From Muricea muricata (Eukaryota > Cnidaria > Anthozoa > Malacalcyonacea > Plexauridae), in contig OY979730.1 in NCBI GenBank assembly GCA_963855995.1, positions 11,013,300 through 11,077,299 of the forward strand: a stretch of 64,000 nt of DNA, given 5' to 3'. The position numbers and the translations under genes are program-made. Under the pieces are notes generated by a model, which was not told where the DNA came from, did not search any database, and saw nothing but the letters and a program-made list of their open reading frames with translations. The stretch's first letter is position 1. Each line of letters begins with the position of its first letter. Positions 27,701 to 42,500 of this stretch are shown piece after piece.

Positions 27701-29664
27701 TGCAAAAGACTCAATTGGATTTATTTAGGAATAAATTTGTACATACATTTAAAAATGTAATTACACTCAAAGCAACTTCAAGATCTTCCTCGACAGACTA
27801 TGATTAAATATTATTCGATGAAATGCGAACAAAAGCTCGCGAATGGGTTCAAATAACTTTGAATTAATCTAGCGTGTATATTTATTATAATTCTTACCCC
27901 AGACAAAAGCCTATGGGGTTTGTGACAAGGGCAAGATTTGACCAAAAACTCGTTGACTTGAGACATTTTGCATTGGCCACTAGACTACATGAATCCTTTC
28001 ACGCCCTTGCCACTTAAATTGTTTAAGCGGGGTTTACTCTAGCCTATAATTGTTCTAAAACATAAAAATAATTCCGAGCAAGGGAATTATCGTTCAGCTG
28101 CGTTGTTTATTTACTGCACCACTTTGCTTGATCACCAGACCGCGTTGGCTATTACACGCGCCCTATGTGGTTTAAATTATTTACCCGTTTTCAACTGAAT
28201 GAGCTTTAAAAAATAGTTGAACAATATAAACCACTAAAAATCGTAGATGTGTAGCCAGGATTAGGCATAAATGAAAAGGGTGAGACGTTCTCTGACTAAA
28301 ATATATTTATTTGTTTACGAGCTTTCGGCCACCAGTCTGTAGCCTTCAACGGGTATATCTATAATGATTTATAAACTGTGAAAGTGTGAAATGAAGCTAG
28401 ATATGACGTGTATACATGTGCACTGTGAAATACGATAAGGTGATACTATGTTTTCTTTATTAAGGTTGTACATTGTCGAGGAAGCGGTTTTGAGTTGTTA
28501 TCAGCATTCCTGTCTTTGGCTGTATGACATGATTCTAGTGCTAGGCGACTACGGAAATTCCCTGTGTCAATGATTTTCGCGTTGCATGTTTTAGTTCGAT
28601 GTTTGACCCATTATTATGTTCCTTCATTAACGTTTCTGATGTGCTCAGCCTTTCTTGTTTTCAGAGATCTGCCTGTTTCTCCTAAATACAGGCAGATATT
28701 TGAGAACAAGAAAAGCAAATGATCACGCATGGCAATAGTGGCTACCTGGTCGTAATTCAACCACAATCAGTGCAACAGCAGAGCATCACGTATATATATA
28801 CAAATCGGTGATACTACAGTAGCAACGATTTGTATATATATACGTCATGCTCTGCTGTTTCACTAATTGTGGTTGAATTAGGACCAGGTAGCCACTACTG
28901 CCATGCGCACATGCATCTAAATATAGGCTGCTGTTATTAACGTGCTGTATAAGTTTTATCATAAACATCAAAATATAATTTGCGTGATCATTTATGCAAT
29001 CAGTGAACAACATTTCCATTTATTTAATACTTATCGTCTCTGTAGTGCCTCAGAGTCAGCAATAATGTTGTTCTTCGACATTAGATTTAAATAGTGATCT
29101 GTTTTGTTCAATGATATATATTGAACGCCTAAAGCTGGGTCATTAAATTTGGAAATGTATGTTTGATCAGAATTTACAATGTCTTCTCTGAGTATAAGAG
29201 AAGGCTGATTTCAACACACATTTATTTTTCAAATGTTTTATTACTTACAAAAGTATGGGATTTTAAAATTCGTAGCACCAGAAACCTACTGTATGCTCAA
29301 GTTGTGATCTTATCGATTTTTATTATTTGTGATATTGCAAAAGACTCAATTGGATTTATTTAGGAATAAATTTGTACATACATTTAAAAATGTAATTACA
29401 CTCAAAGCAACTTCAAGATCTTCCTCGACAGACTATGATTAAATATTATTCGATGAAATGCGAACAAAAGCTCGCGAATGGGTTCAAATAACTTTGAATT
29501 AATCTAGCGTGTATATTTATAATAATTCTTACCCCAGACAAAAGCCTATGGGGTTTGTGACAAGGGCAGGACTTGACCAAAAACTCGTTGACTTGAGACA
29601 TTTTGCATTGGCCACTAGACTACATGAGCGCTATCACGCCCTTGCCACTTAAATTGTTTAAGCG
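24721..29664. repeat. Array unit 6 (class a, T at the 2628-equivalent)
   Basis: It carries the same diagnostic bases as unit 2. Confidence 0.95.
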
Positions 29665-32600
29665 GGGTTTACTCTAGCCTATAATTGATTCTAAAACATA
29701 AAAATAATTCCGAGCAAGGGAATTATCGTTCAGCTGCGTTGTTTATTTACTGCACCACTTTGCTTGATCACCAGACCGCGTTGGCTATTACACTCGCCCT
29801 ATGTGGTTTAAATTATTTACCCGTTTTCAACTGAATGAGCTTTAAAAAATAGTTGAACAATATAAACCACTAAAAATCGTAGATGTGTAGCCAGGATTAG
29901 ACATAAATGAAAATGGTGAGACGTTCTCTGACTAAAATATATTTATTTGTTTACGAGCTTTCGGCCACCAGTCTGTAGCCTTCAACGGGTATATTTATAA
30001 TGATTTATAAACTGTGAAAGTGTGAAATGAAGCTAGATATGACGTGTATATACATGTGCACTGTGAAATACGATAAGGTGATACTATGTTTTCTTTATTA
30101 AGATTGTACATTGTCGAGAAAGCGGTTTTGAGTTGTTATCAGCATTCCTGTCTTTGGCAGCTGTATGCCATGATTCTGGACTTCTAGTTTTAGGCGACTA
30201 CGGAAATTCCCTGTGTCAATGATTTTCGCGTTGCATGTTTTTCGATGTTTGAACCATTATTATGTTCCTTAACGTTTCTGATGTGTTCAGCCTTTCTTGT
30301 TTTCAGAGATCTGCCTGTTTCCCCTAAGTACAGGCAGATATTTTAAAACAAGAAAAGCAAATGATCACGCATGGCAATAGTGCCTAGCTGGTCGTAATTC
30401 AACCACAATTACTGCAACAGCAAAGCATGACGTATATATATACAAATCGGTGATACTATAGTGCCACCGATTTCTATATATATACGTCATGCTTTGCTGT
30501 TGCACTAATTGTGGTTGAATTACGACCAGGTAGGCATTATTGCCATGCGCACATGCATCTATATATAGGCTGCTGTTTTTAACGTGCTGTATAAGTTTTA
30601 TCATAAACATCAAAATATAATTTGCGTGGTCATTTATGCAATCAGCGAAACACATTTCCATTTATTTAATACTTATCGTCTCTGTAGTGCCCCAGCAATA
30701 ATGTTGCCTTCGAAATTAGATTTAAATAGTGATCTGCTTTGTCAATGATGTATATATTGGACGCCTATAGCTAGGTCATTATATTTGGAAAAGTATGTTT
30801 GATCAGAATTTACAAGATCTTCTTCGAGTATAAGAGAAGGCTGATTTCAACACACATTTATTTTTCAAATGTTTTATTACTCACAAAAATATATGCTCAA
30901 GTTGTGATCTTACCCATTTTTGTTATTTGTGATATTGCAAAAGACTCAATTGGATTTATTTAGAAATAAATTTGTACATAATTTAAAAATGTAATTACAC
31001 TCAAAAGCAACTTCAGGGTCTTCCTCGACAGAGTATGATTAAATATTATTTGATGAAATGCGAACAAAAGCTCGCGAATGGGCTCGAATAACTTCGATTT
31101 AATCTAGCGTGTATATTTATGATAATTCTTAACCCTTTGAAAGTAGCAACTAACATGGAAAGTGGTAACAAACATAGTCTAGTGGTAAAGACAATATGTA
31201 TCCATCAAAATCAATCACTGAGTCCGGGAACAATACCTCCCTAGCTTTGCCAAAAATCGTTCTGGCTTTGGTCAGTTTTAGGAATTAAGCATAGGCTAGA
31301 ACGTTTAGACAACTTAAACCCACCTGCCGGAGCCTCATAACCAACGTAATCCAGTGGTCAAGTAAAAATGACTCAACAAAGGTGGCTAGGATCAATTCCT
31401 GCCCATGCATTAAATAGTTTTCGTCAAGTGGAAGAATTATGACCCTTTCCAAAGTATCTTTTTGTCTATTTTGAAATCTTTTTTAGAAAAGAAGTCGTCA
31501 AAATTTCACAACTTCTTTGTATCATACAGTCTGATAAATGAAAATTTTTATTTCGTTCTTAACCGCACTGACAAAATTTCTGGTAAATGGAGAAAATAAC
31601 AGTTTTAAAAAATCATCGAAAAAAATTGGACAAAACACCGTGCTCAAAATGCTATGGTTTTTCTTAACGGTGGGAACCATCTTTTTTTTTTTGCAAAAAA
31701 GCCCAAATAAATAATTGAAAAGAATTATGCTATACCACTTACATTAGGGCTATTGAAAAGCATGATAAGAGATTGCACACTAGCGTAACCAATTTAAATT
31801 AGAAAGTTGCAAAAGGTGTCAGCTGAGAAATTCTGCTACCTTCGAAGGATTAGTCTAGGAATGGTATAAAAGACAGCATGACGATAGTGAAAAGGACCGG
31901 GGTATTGTAATAAAAGTTTGCACACGGATGGCACTCGGATGGCTTCGCACAATTGGCCTCGACAATCCACCAAATGCGGTTGCCTTTCGACAACGACATC
32001 GAATTGACTGCCTCAACCGTCTGTGTTATAACTCCACCACCTCTGGTTCGAAATATAGGGGAGGGTAGAAGCGGCCCCCAGACCGTAAGTGCTAAAACCC
32101 TGTATCTTCGAATCAGACCATCAAGATATAGTAACACCGATTTGTATATATATACCTCATGCTTTGCTGTTGCAGTGATTGTGGTTGAATTACGACCGGG
32201 TAGACACTATTGCCATGCGCACGTGCACCATGTATAGGATGCCGTTATTAACGTGCTGTATATAAGTTGTATCATAAACATCAAAATATAATTTCCGTGA
32301 TCATTTATGGAATCAGCGAACAACATTTCCATTTATTTAATACTTATCGTCTCTGTAGTGCCTCAGAGTCAGCAATAATGTTGTTCTTCGACATTAGATT
32401 TGAATAGTGATCTGTTTAGTTCAATGATATATATTGAACGCCTAAAGCTGGGTCATTAAATTTGGAAATGTATGTTTGATCAGAATTTCAAGGTCTTCTT
32501 TGAGTATAAGGGAAGGCTGATTTCAACACACATTTATTTTTCATATGTTCTACTTACAAACATATGGGCTTTTAAAATTCGTAGCACCAGAAACCTACTG

Positions 32601-34608
32601 TATGCTCAAGTTGTGATCTTATCGATTTTTATTATTTGTGATATTGCAAAAGACTCAATTGGATTTATTTAGGAATAAATTTGTACATACATTTAAAAAT
32701 GTAATTACACTCAAAGCAACTTCAAGATCTTCCTCGACAGACTATGATTAAATATTATTCGATGAAATGCGAACAAAAGCTCGCGAATGGGTTCAAATAA
32801 CTTTGAATTAATCTAGCGTGTATATTTATTATAATTCTTACCCCAGACAAAAGCCTATGGGGTTTGTGACAAGGGCAAGATTTGACCAAAAACTCGTTGA
32901 CTTGAGACATTTTGCATTGGCCACTAGACTACATGAATCCTTTCACGCCCTTGCCACTTAAATTGTTTAAGCGGGGTTTACTCTAGCCTATAATTGTTCT
33001 AAAACATAAAAATAATTCCGAGCAAGGGAATTATCGTTCAGCTGCGTTGTTTATTTACTGCACCACTTTGCTTGATCACCAGACCGCGTTGGCTATTACA
33101 CTCGCCCTATGTGGTTTAAATTATTTACCCGTTTTCAACTGAATGAGCTTTAAAAAATAGTTGAACAATATAAACCACTAAAAATCGTAGATGTGTAGCC
33201 AGGATTAGGCATAAATGAAAAGGGTGAGACGTTCTCTGACTAAAATATATTTATTTGTTTACGAGCTTTCGGCCACCAGTCTGTAGCCTTCAACGGGTAT
33301 ATTTATAATGATTTATAAACTGTGAAAGTGTGAAATGAAGCTAGATATGACGTGTATACATGTGCACTGTGAAATACGATAAGGTGATACTATGTTTTCT
33401 TTATTAAGGTTGTACATTGTCGAGGAAGCGGTTTTGAGTTGTTATCAGCATTCCTGTCTTTGGCTGTATGACATGATTCTAGTGCTAGGCGACTACGGAA
33501 ATTCCCTGTGTCAATGATTTTCGCGTTGCATGTTTTAGTTCGATGTTTGACCCATTATTATGTTCCTTCATTAACGTTTCTGATGTGTTCAGCCTTTCTT
33601 GTTTTCAGAGATCTGCCTGTTTCTCCTAAATACAGGCAGATATTTGAGAACAAGAAAAGCAAATGATCACGCATGGCAATAGTGGCTACCTGGTCGTAAT
33701 TCAACCACAATCAGTGCAACAGCAGAGCATCACGTATATATATACAAATCGGTGATACTACAGTAGCAACGATTTGTATATATATACGTCATGCTCTGCT
33801 GTTTCACTAATTGTGGTTGAATTAGGACCAGGTAGCCACTACTGCCATGCGCACATGCATCTAAATATAGGCTGCTGTTATTAACGTGCTGTATAAGTTT
33901 TATCATAAACATCAAAATATAATTTGCGTGATCATTTATGCAATCAGTGAACAACATTTCCATTTATTTAATACTTATCGTCTCTGTAGTGCCTCAGAGT
34001 CAGCAATAATGTTGTTCTTCGACATTAGATTTAAATAGTGATCTGTTTTGTTCAATGATATATATTGAACGCCTAAAGCTGGGTCATTAAATTTGGAAAT
34101 GTATGTTTGATCAGAATTTACAATGTCTTCTCTGAGTATAAGAGAAGGCTGATTTCAACACACATTTATTTTTCAAATGTTTTATTACTTACAAAAGTAT
34201 GGGATTTTAAAATTCGTAGCACCAGAAACCTACTGTATGCTCAAGTTGTGATCTTATCGATTTTTATTATTTGTGATATTGCAAAAGACTCAATTGGATT
34301 TATTTAGGAATAAATTTGTACATACATTTAAAAATGTAATTACACTCAAAGCAACTTCAAGATCTTCCTCGACAGACTATGATTAAATATTATTCGATGA
34401 AATGCGAACAAAAGCTCGCGAATGGGTTCAAATAACTTTGAATTAATCTAGCGTGTATATTTATAATAATTCTTACCCCAGACAAAAGCCTATGGGGTTT
34501 GTGACAAGGGCAGGACTTGACCAAAAACTCGTTGACTTGAGACATTTTGCATTGGCCACTAGACTACATGAGCGCTATCACGCCCTTGCCACTTAAATTG
34601 TTTAAGCG
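29665..34608. repeat. Array unit 7 (class b, but T at 32292)
   Basis: It has class b bases like unit 3, but site 32292 is T where unit 3 (12516) is C. This is the one difference I found between the two super-repeat copies. Confidence 0.95.
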
Positions 34609-37600
34609 GGGTTTACTCTAGCCTATAATTGATTCTAAAACATAAAAATAATTCCGAGCAAGGGAATTATCGTTCAGCTGCGTTGTTTATTTACTGCACC
34701 ACTTTGCTTGATCACCAGACCGCGTTGGCTATTACACTCGCCCTATGTGGTTTAAATTATTTACCCGTTTTCAACTGAATGAGCTTTAAAAAATAGTTGA
34801 ACAATATAAACCACTAAAAATCGTAGATGTGTAGCCAGGATTAGACATAAATGAAAATGGTGAGACGTTCTCTGACTAAAATATATTTATTTGTTTACGA
34901 GCTTTCGGCCACCAGTCTGTAGCCTTCAACGGGTATATTTATAATGATTTATAAACTGTGAAAGTGTGAAATGAAGCTAGATATGACGTGTATATACATG
35001 TGCACTGTGAAATACGATAAGGTGATACTATGTTTTCTTTATTAAGATTGTACATTGTCGAGAAAGCGGTTTTGAGTTGTTATCAGCATTCCTGTCTTTG
35101 GCAGCTGTATGCCATGATTCTGGACTTCTAGTTTTAGGCGACTACGGAAATTCCCTGTGTCAATGATTTTCGCGTTGCATGTTTTTCGATGTTTGAACCA
35201 TTATTATGTTCCTTAACGTTTCTGATGTGTTCAGCCTTTCTTGTTTTCAGAGATCTGCCTGTTTCCCCTAAGTACAGGCAGATATTTTAAAACAAGAAAA
35301 GCAAATGATCACGCATGGCAATAGTGCCTAGCTGGTCGTAATTCAACCACAATTACTGCAACAGCAAAGCATGACGTATATATATACAAATCGGTGATAC
35401 TATAGTGCCACCGATTTCTATATATATACGTCATGCTTTGCTGTTGCACTAATTGTGGTTGAATTACGACCAGGTAGGCATTATTGCCATGCGCACATGC
35501 ATCTATATATAGGCTGCTGTTTTTAACGTGCTGTATAAGTTTTATCATAAACATCAAAATATAATTTGCGTGGTCATTTATGCAATCAGCGAAACACATT
35601 TCCATTTATTTAATACTTATCGTCTCTGTAGTGCCCCAGCAATAATGTTGCCTTCGAAATTAGATTTAAATAGTGATCTGCTTTGTCAATGATGTATATA
35701 TTGGACGCCTATAGCTAGGTCATTATATTTGGAAAAGTATGTTTGATCAGAATTTACAAGATCTTCTTCGAGTATAAGAGAAGGCTGATTTCAACACACA
35801 TTTATTTTTCAAATGTTTTATTACTCACAAAAATATATGCTCAAGTTGTGATCTTACCCATTTTTGTTATTTGTGATATTGCAAAAGACTCAATTGGATT
35901 TATTTAGAAATAAATTTGTACATAATTTAAAAATGTAATTACACTCAAAAGCAACTTCAGGGTCTTCCTCGACAGAGTATGATTAAATATTATTTGATGA
36001 AATGCGAACAAAAGCTCGCGAATGGGCTCGAATAACTTCGATTTAATCTAGCGTGTATATTTATGATAATTCTTAACCCTTTGAAAGTAGCAACTAACAT
36101 GGAAAGTGGTAACAAACATAGTCTAGTGGTAAAGACAATATGTATCCATCAAAATCAATCACTGAGTCCGGGAACAATACCTCCCTAGCTTTGCCAAAAA
36201 TCGTTCTGGCTTTGGTCAGTTTTAGGAATTAAGCATAGGCTAGAACGTTTAGACAACTTAAACCCACCTGCCGGAGCCTCATAACCAACGTAATCCAGTG
36301 GTCAAGTAAAAATGACTCAACAAAGGTGGCTAGGATCAATTCCTGCCCATGCATTAAATAGTTTTCGTCAAGTGGAAGAATTATGACCCTTTCCAAAGTA
36401 TCTTTTTGTCTATTTTGAAATCTTTTTTAGAAAAGAAGTCGTCAAAATTTCACAACTTCTTTGTATCATACAGTCTGATAAATGAAAATTTTTATTTCGT
36501 TCTTAACCGCACTGACAAAATTTCTGGTAAATGGAGAAAATAACAGTTTTAAAAAATCATCGAAAAAAATTGGACAAAACACCGTGCTCAAAATGCTATG
36601 GTTTTTCTTAACGGTGGGAACCATCTTTTTTTTTTTGCAAAAAAGCCCAAATAAATAATTGAAAAGAATTATGCTATACCACTTACATTAGGGCTATTGA
36701 AAAGCATGATAAGAGATTGCACACTAGCGTAACCAATTTAAATTAGAAAGTTGCAAAAGGTGTCAGCTGAGAAATTCTGCTACCTTCGAAGGATTAGTCT
36801 AGGAATGGTATAAAAGACAGCATGACGATAGTGAAAAGGACCGGGGTATTGTAATAAAAGTTTGCACACGGATGGCACTCGGATGGCTTCGCACAATTGG
36901 CCTCGACAATCCACCAAATGCGGTTGCCTTTCGACAACGACATCGAATTGACTGCCTCAACCGTCTGTGTTATAACTCCACCACCTCTGGTTCGAAATAT
37001 AGGGGAGGGTAGAAGCGGCCCCCAGACCGTAAGTGCTAAAACCCTGTATCTTCGAATCAGACCATCAAGATATAGTAACACCGATTTGTATATATATACC
37101 TCATGCTTTGCTGTTGCAGTGATTGTGGTTGAATTACGACCGGGTAGACACTATTGCCATGCGCACGTGCACCATGTATAGGATGCCGTTATTAACGTGC
37201 TGTATATAAGTTGTATCATAAACATCAAAATATAATTTCCGTGATCATTTATGGAATCAGCGAACAACATTTCCATTTATTTAATACTTATCGTCTCTGT
37301 AGTGCCTCAGAGTCAGCAATAATGTTGTTCTTCGACATTAGATTTGAATAGTGATCTGTTTAGTTCAATGATATATATTGAACGCCTAAAGCTGGGTCAT
37401 TAAATTTGGAAATGTATGTTTGATCAGAATTTCAAGGTCTTCTTTGAGTATAAGGGAAGGCTGATTTCAACACACATTTATTTTTCATATGTTCTACTTA
37501 CAAACATATGGGCTTTTAAAATTCGTAGCACCAGAAACCTACTGTATGCTCAAGTTGTGATCTTATCGATTTTTATTATTTGTGATATTGCAAAAGACTC

Positions 37601-39552
37601 AATTGGATTTATTTAGGAATAAATTTGTACATACATTTAAAAATGTAATTACACTCAAAGCAACTTCAAGATCTTCCTCGACAGACTATGATTAAATATT
37701 ATTCGATGAAATGCGAACAAAAGCTCGCGAATGGGTTCAAATAACTTTGAATTAATCTAGCGTGTATATTTATTATAATTCTTACCCCAGACAAAAGCCT
37801 ATGGGGTTTGTGACAAGGGCAAGATTTGACCAAAAACTCGTTGACTTGAGACATTTTGCATTGGCCACTAGACTACATGAATCCTTTCACGCCCTTGCCA
37901 CTTAAATTGTTTAAGCGGGGTTTACTCTAGCCTATAATTGTTCTAAAACATAAAAATAATTCCGAGCAAGGGAATTATCGTTCAGCTGCGTTGTTTATTT
38001 ACTGCACCACTTTGCTTGATCACCAGACCGCGTTGGCTATTACACTCGCCCTATGTGGTTTAAATTATTTACCCGTTTTCAACTGAATGAGCTTTAAAAA
38101 ATAGTTGAACAATATAAACCACTAAAAATCGTAGAAGTGTAGCCAGGATTAGGCATAAATGAAAAGGGTGAGACGTTCTCTGACTAAAATATATTTATTT
38201 GTTTACGAGCTTTCGGCCACCAGTCTGTAGCCTTCAACGGGTATATTTATAATGATTTATAAACTGTGAAAGTGTGAAATGAAGCTAGATATGACGTGTA
38301 TACATGTGCACTGTGAAATACGATAAGGTGATACTATGTTTTCTTTATTAAGGTTGTACATTGTCGAGGAAGCGGTTTTGAGTTGTTATCAGCATTCCTG
38401 TCTTTGGCTGTATGACATGATTCTAGTGCTAGGCGACTACGGAAATTCCCTGTGTCAATGATTTTCGCGTTGCATGTTTTAGTTCGATGTTTGACCCATT
38501 ATTATGTTCCTTCATTAACGTTTCTGATGTGTTCAGCCTTTCTTGTTTTCAGAGATCTGCCTGTTTCTCCTAAATACAGGCAGATATTTGAGAACAAGAA
38601 AAGCAAATGATCACGCATGGCAATAGTGGCTACCTGGTCGTAATTCAACCACAATCAGTGCAACAGCAGAGCATCACGTATATATATACAAATCGGTGAT
38701 ACTACAGTAGCAACGATTTGTATATATATACGTCATGCTCTGCTGTTTCACTAATTGTGGTTGAATTAGGACCAGGTAGCCACTACTGCCATGCGCACAT
38801 GCATCTAAATATAGGCTGCTGTTATTAACGTGCTGTATAAATTTTATCATAAACATCAAAATATAATTTGCGTGATCATTTATGCAATCAGTGAACAACA
38901 TTTCCATTTATTTAATACTTATCGTCTCTGTAGTGCCTCAGAGTCAGCAATAATGTTGTTCTTCGACATTAGATTTAAATAGTGATCTGTTTTGTTCAAT
39001 GATATATATTGAACGCCTAAAGCTGGGTCATTAAATTTGGAAATGTATGTTTGATCAGAATTTACAATGTCTTCTCTGAGTATAAGAGAAGGCTGATTTC
39101 AACACACATTTATTTTTCAAATGTTTTATTACTTACAAAAGTATGGGATTTTAAAATTCGTAGCACCAGAAACCTACTGTATGCTCAAGTTGTGATCTTA
39201 TCGATTTTTATTATTTGTGATATTGCAAAAGACTCAATTGGATTTATTTAGGAATAAATTTGTACATACATTTAAAAATGTAATTACACTCAAAGCAACT
39301 TCAAGATCTTCCTCGACAGACTATGATTAAATATTATTCGATGAAATGCGAACAAAAGCTCGCGAATGGGTTCAAATAACTTTGAACTAATCTAGCGTGT
39401 ATATTTATAATAATTCTTACCCCAGACAAAAGCCTATGGGGTTTGTGACAAGGGCAGGATTTGACCAAAAACTCGTTGACTTGAGACATTTTGCATTGGC
39501 CACTAGACTACATGAGCGCTATCACGCCCTTGCCACTTAAATTGTTTAAGCG
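34609..39552. repeat. Array unit 8 (class b')
   Basis: It carries all four private variants of unit 4 (for example GTAGAAGTG at about 38131 and GAACTAATC at about 39384), exactly 19776 bp downstream of them. Confidence 0.95.
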
Positions 39553-42500
39553 GGGTTTACTCTAGCCTATAATTGATTCTAAAACATAAAAATAATTCCG
39601 AGCAAGGGAATTATCGTTCAGCTGCGTTGTTTATTTACTGCACCACTTTGCTTGATCACCAGACCGCGTTGGCTATTACACTCGCCCTATGTGGTTTAAA
39701 TTATTTACCCGTTTTCAACTGAATGAGCTTTAAAAAATAGTTGAACAATATAAACCACTAAAAATCGTAGATGTGTAGCCAGGATTAGACATAAATGAAA
39801 ATGGTGAGACGTTCTCTGACTAAAATATATTTATTTGTTTACGAGCTTTCGGCCACCAGTCTGTAGCCTTCAACGGGTATATTTATAATGATTTATAAAC
39901 TGTGAAAGTGTGAAATGAAGCTAGATATGACGTGTATATACATGTGCACTGTGAAATACGATAAGGTGATACTATGTTTTCTTTATTAAGATTGTACATT
40001 GTCGAGAAAGCGGTTTTGAGTTGTTATCAGCATTCCTGTCTTTGGCAGCTGTATGCCATGATTCTGGACTTCTAGTTTTAGGCGACTACGGAAATTCCCT
40101 GTGTCAATGATTTTCGCGTTGCATGTTTTTCGATGTTTGAACCATTATTATGTTCCTTAACGTTTCTGATGTGTTCAGCCTTTCTTGTTTTCAGAGATCT
40201 GCCTGTTTCCCCTAAGTACAGGCAGATATTTTAAAACAAGAAAAGCAAATGATCACGCATGGCAATAGTGCCTAGCTGGTCGTAATTCAACCACAATTAC
40301 TGCAACAGCAAAGCATGACGTATATATATACAAATCGGTGATACTATAGTGCCACCGATTTCTATATATATACGTCATGCTTTGCTGTTGCACTAATTGT
40401 GGTTGAATTACGACCAGGTAGGCATTATTGCCATGCGCACATGCATCTATATATAGGCTGCTGTTTTTAACGTGCTGTATAAGTTTTATCATAAACATCA
40501 AAATATAATTTGCGTGGTCATTTATGCAATCAGCGAAACACATTTCCATTTATTTAATACTTATCGTCTCTGTAGTGCCCCAGCAATAATGTTGCCTTCG
40601 AAATTAGATTTAAATAGTGATCTGCTTTGTCAATGATGTATATATTGGACGCCTATAGCTAGGTCATTATATTTGGAAAAGTATGTTTGATCAGAATTTA
40701 CAAGATCTTCTTCGAGTATAAGAGAAGGCTGATTTCAACACACATTTATTTTTCAAATGTTTTATTACTCACAAAAATATATGCTCAAGTTGTGATCTTA
40801 CCCATTTTTGTTATTTGTGATATTGCAAAAGACTCAATTGGATTTATTTAGAAATAAATTTGTACATAATTTAAAAATGTAATTACACTCAAAAGCAACT
40901 TCAGGGTCTTCCTCGACAGAGTATGATTAAATATTATTTGATGAAATGCGAACAAAAGCTCGCGAATGGGCTCGAATAACTTCGATTTAATCTAGCGTGT
41001 ATATTTATGATAATTCTTAACCCTTTGAAAGTGGCAACTAACATGGAAAGTGGTAACTAACATAGTCTAGTGGTAAAGACAATATGTATCCATCAAAATC
41101 AATCACTGAGTCCGGGAACAATACCTCCCTAGCTTTGCCAAAAATCGTTCTGGCTTTGGTCAGTTTTAGGAATTAAGCATAGGCTAGAACGTTTAGACAA
41201 CTTAAACCCACCTGCCGGAGCCTCATAACCAACGTAATCCAGTGGTCAAGTAAAAATGACTCAACAAAGGTGGCTAGGATCAATTCCTGCCCATGCATTA
41301 AATAGTTTTCGTCAAGTGGAAGAATTATGACCCTTTCCAAAGTATCTTTTTGTCTATTTTGAAATCTTTTTTAGAAAAGAAGTCGTCAAAATTTCACAAC
41401 TTCTTTGTATCATACAGTCTGATAAATGAAAATTTTTATTTCGTTCTTAACCGCACTGACAAAATTTCTGGTAAATGGAGAAAATAACAGTTTTAAAAAA
41501 TCATCGAAAAAAATTGGACAAAACACCGTGCTCAAAATGCTATGGTTTTTCTTAACGGTGGGAACCATCTTTTTTTTTTTGCAAAAAAGCCCAAATAAAT
41601 AATTGAAAAGAATTATGCTATACCACTTACATTAGGGCTATTGAAAAGCATGATAAGAGATTGCACACTAGCGTAACCAATTTAAATTAGAAAGTTGCAA
41701 AAAGTGTCAGCTGAGAAATTCTGCTACCTTCGAAGGATTAGTCTAGGAATGGTATAAAAGACAGCATGACGATAGTGAAAAGGACCGGGGTATTGTAATA
41801 AAAATTTGCACACGGATGGCACTCGGATGGCTTCGCACAATTGGCCTCGACAACCCACCAAATGCGGTTGCCTTTCGACAACGACATCGAATTGACTGCC
41901 TCAACCGTCTGTGTTATAACTCCACCACCTCTGGTTCGAAATATAGGGGAGGGTAGAAGCGGCCCCCAGGCCGTAAGTGCTAAAACCCTGTATCTTCGAA
42001 TCAGACCATCAAGATATAGTAACACCGATTTGTATATATATACCTCATGCTTTGCTGTTGCAGTGATTGTGGTTGAATTACGACCGGGTAGACACTATTG
42101 CCATGCGCACGTGCACCATGTATAGGATGCCGTTATTAACGTGCTGTATATAAGTTGTATCATAAACATCAAAATATAACTTCCGTGATCATTTATGGAA
42201 TCAGCGAACAACATTTCCATTTATTTAATACTTATCGTCTCTGTAGTGCCTCAGAGTCAGCAATAATGTTGTTCTTCGACATTAGATTTAAATAGTGATC
42301 TGTTTAGTTCAATGATATATATTGAACGCCTAAAGCTGGGTCATTAAATTTGGAAATGTATGTTTGATCAGAATTTCAAGGTCTTCTTTGAGTATAAGGG
42401 AAGGCTGATTTCAACACACATTTATTTTTCATATGTTCTACTTACAAACATATGGGCTTTTAAAATTCGTAGCACCAGAAACCTACTGTATGCTCAAGTT

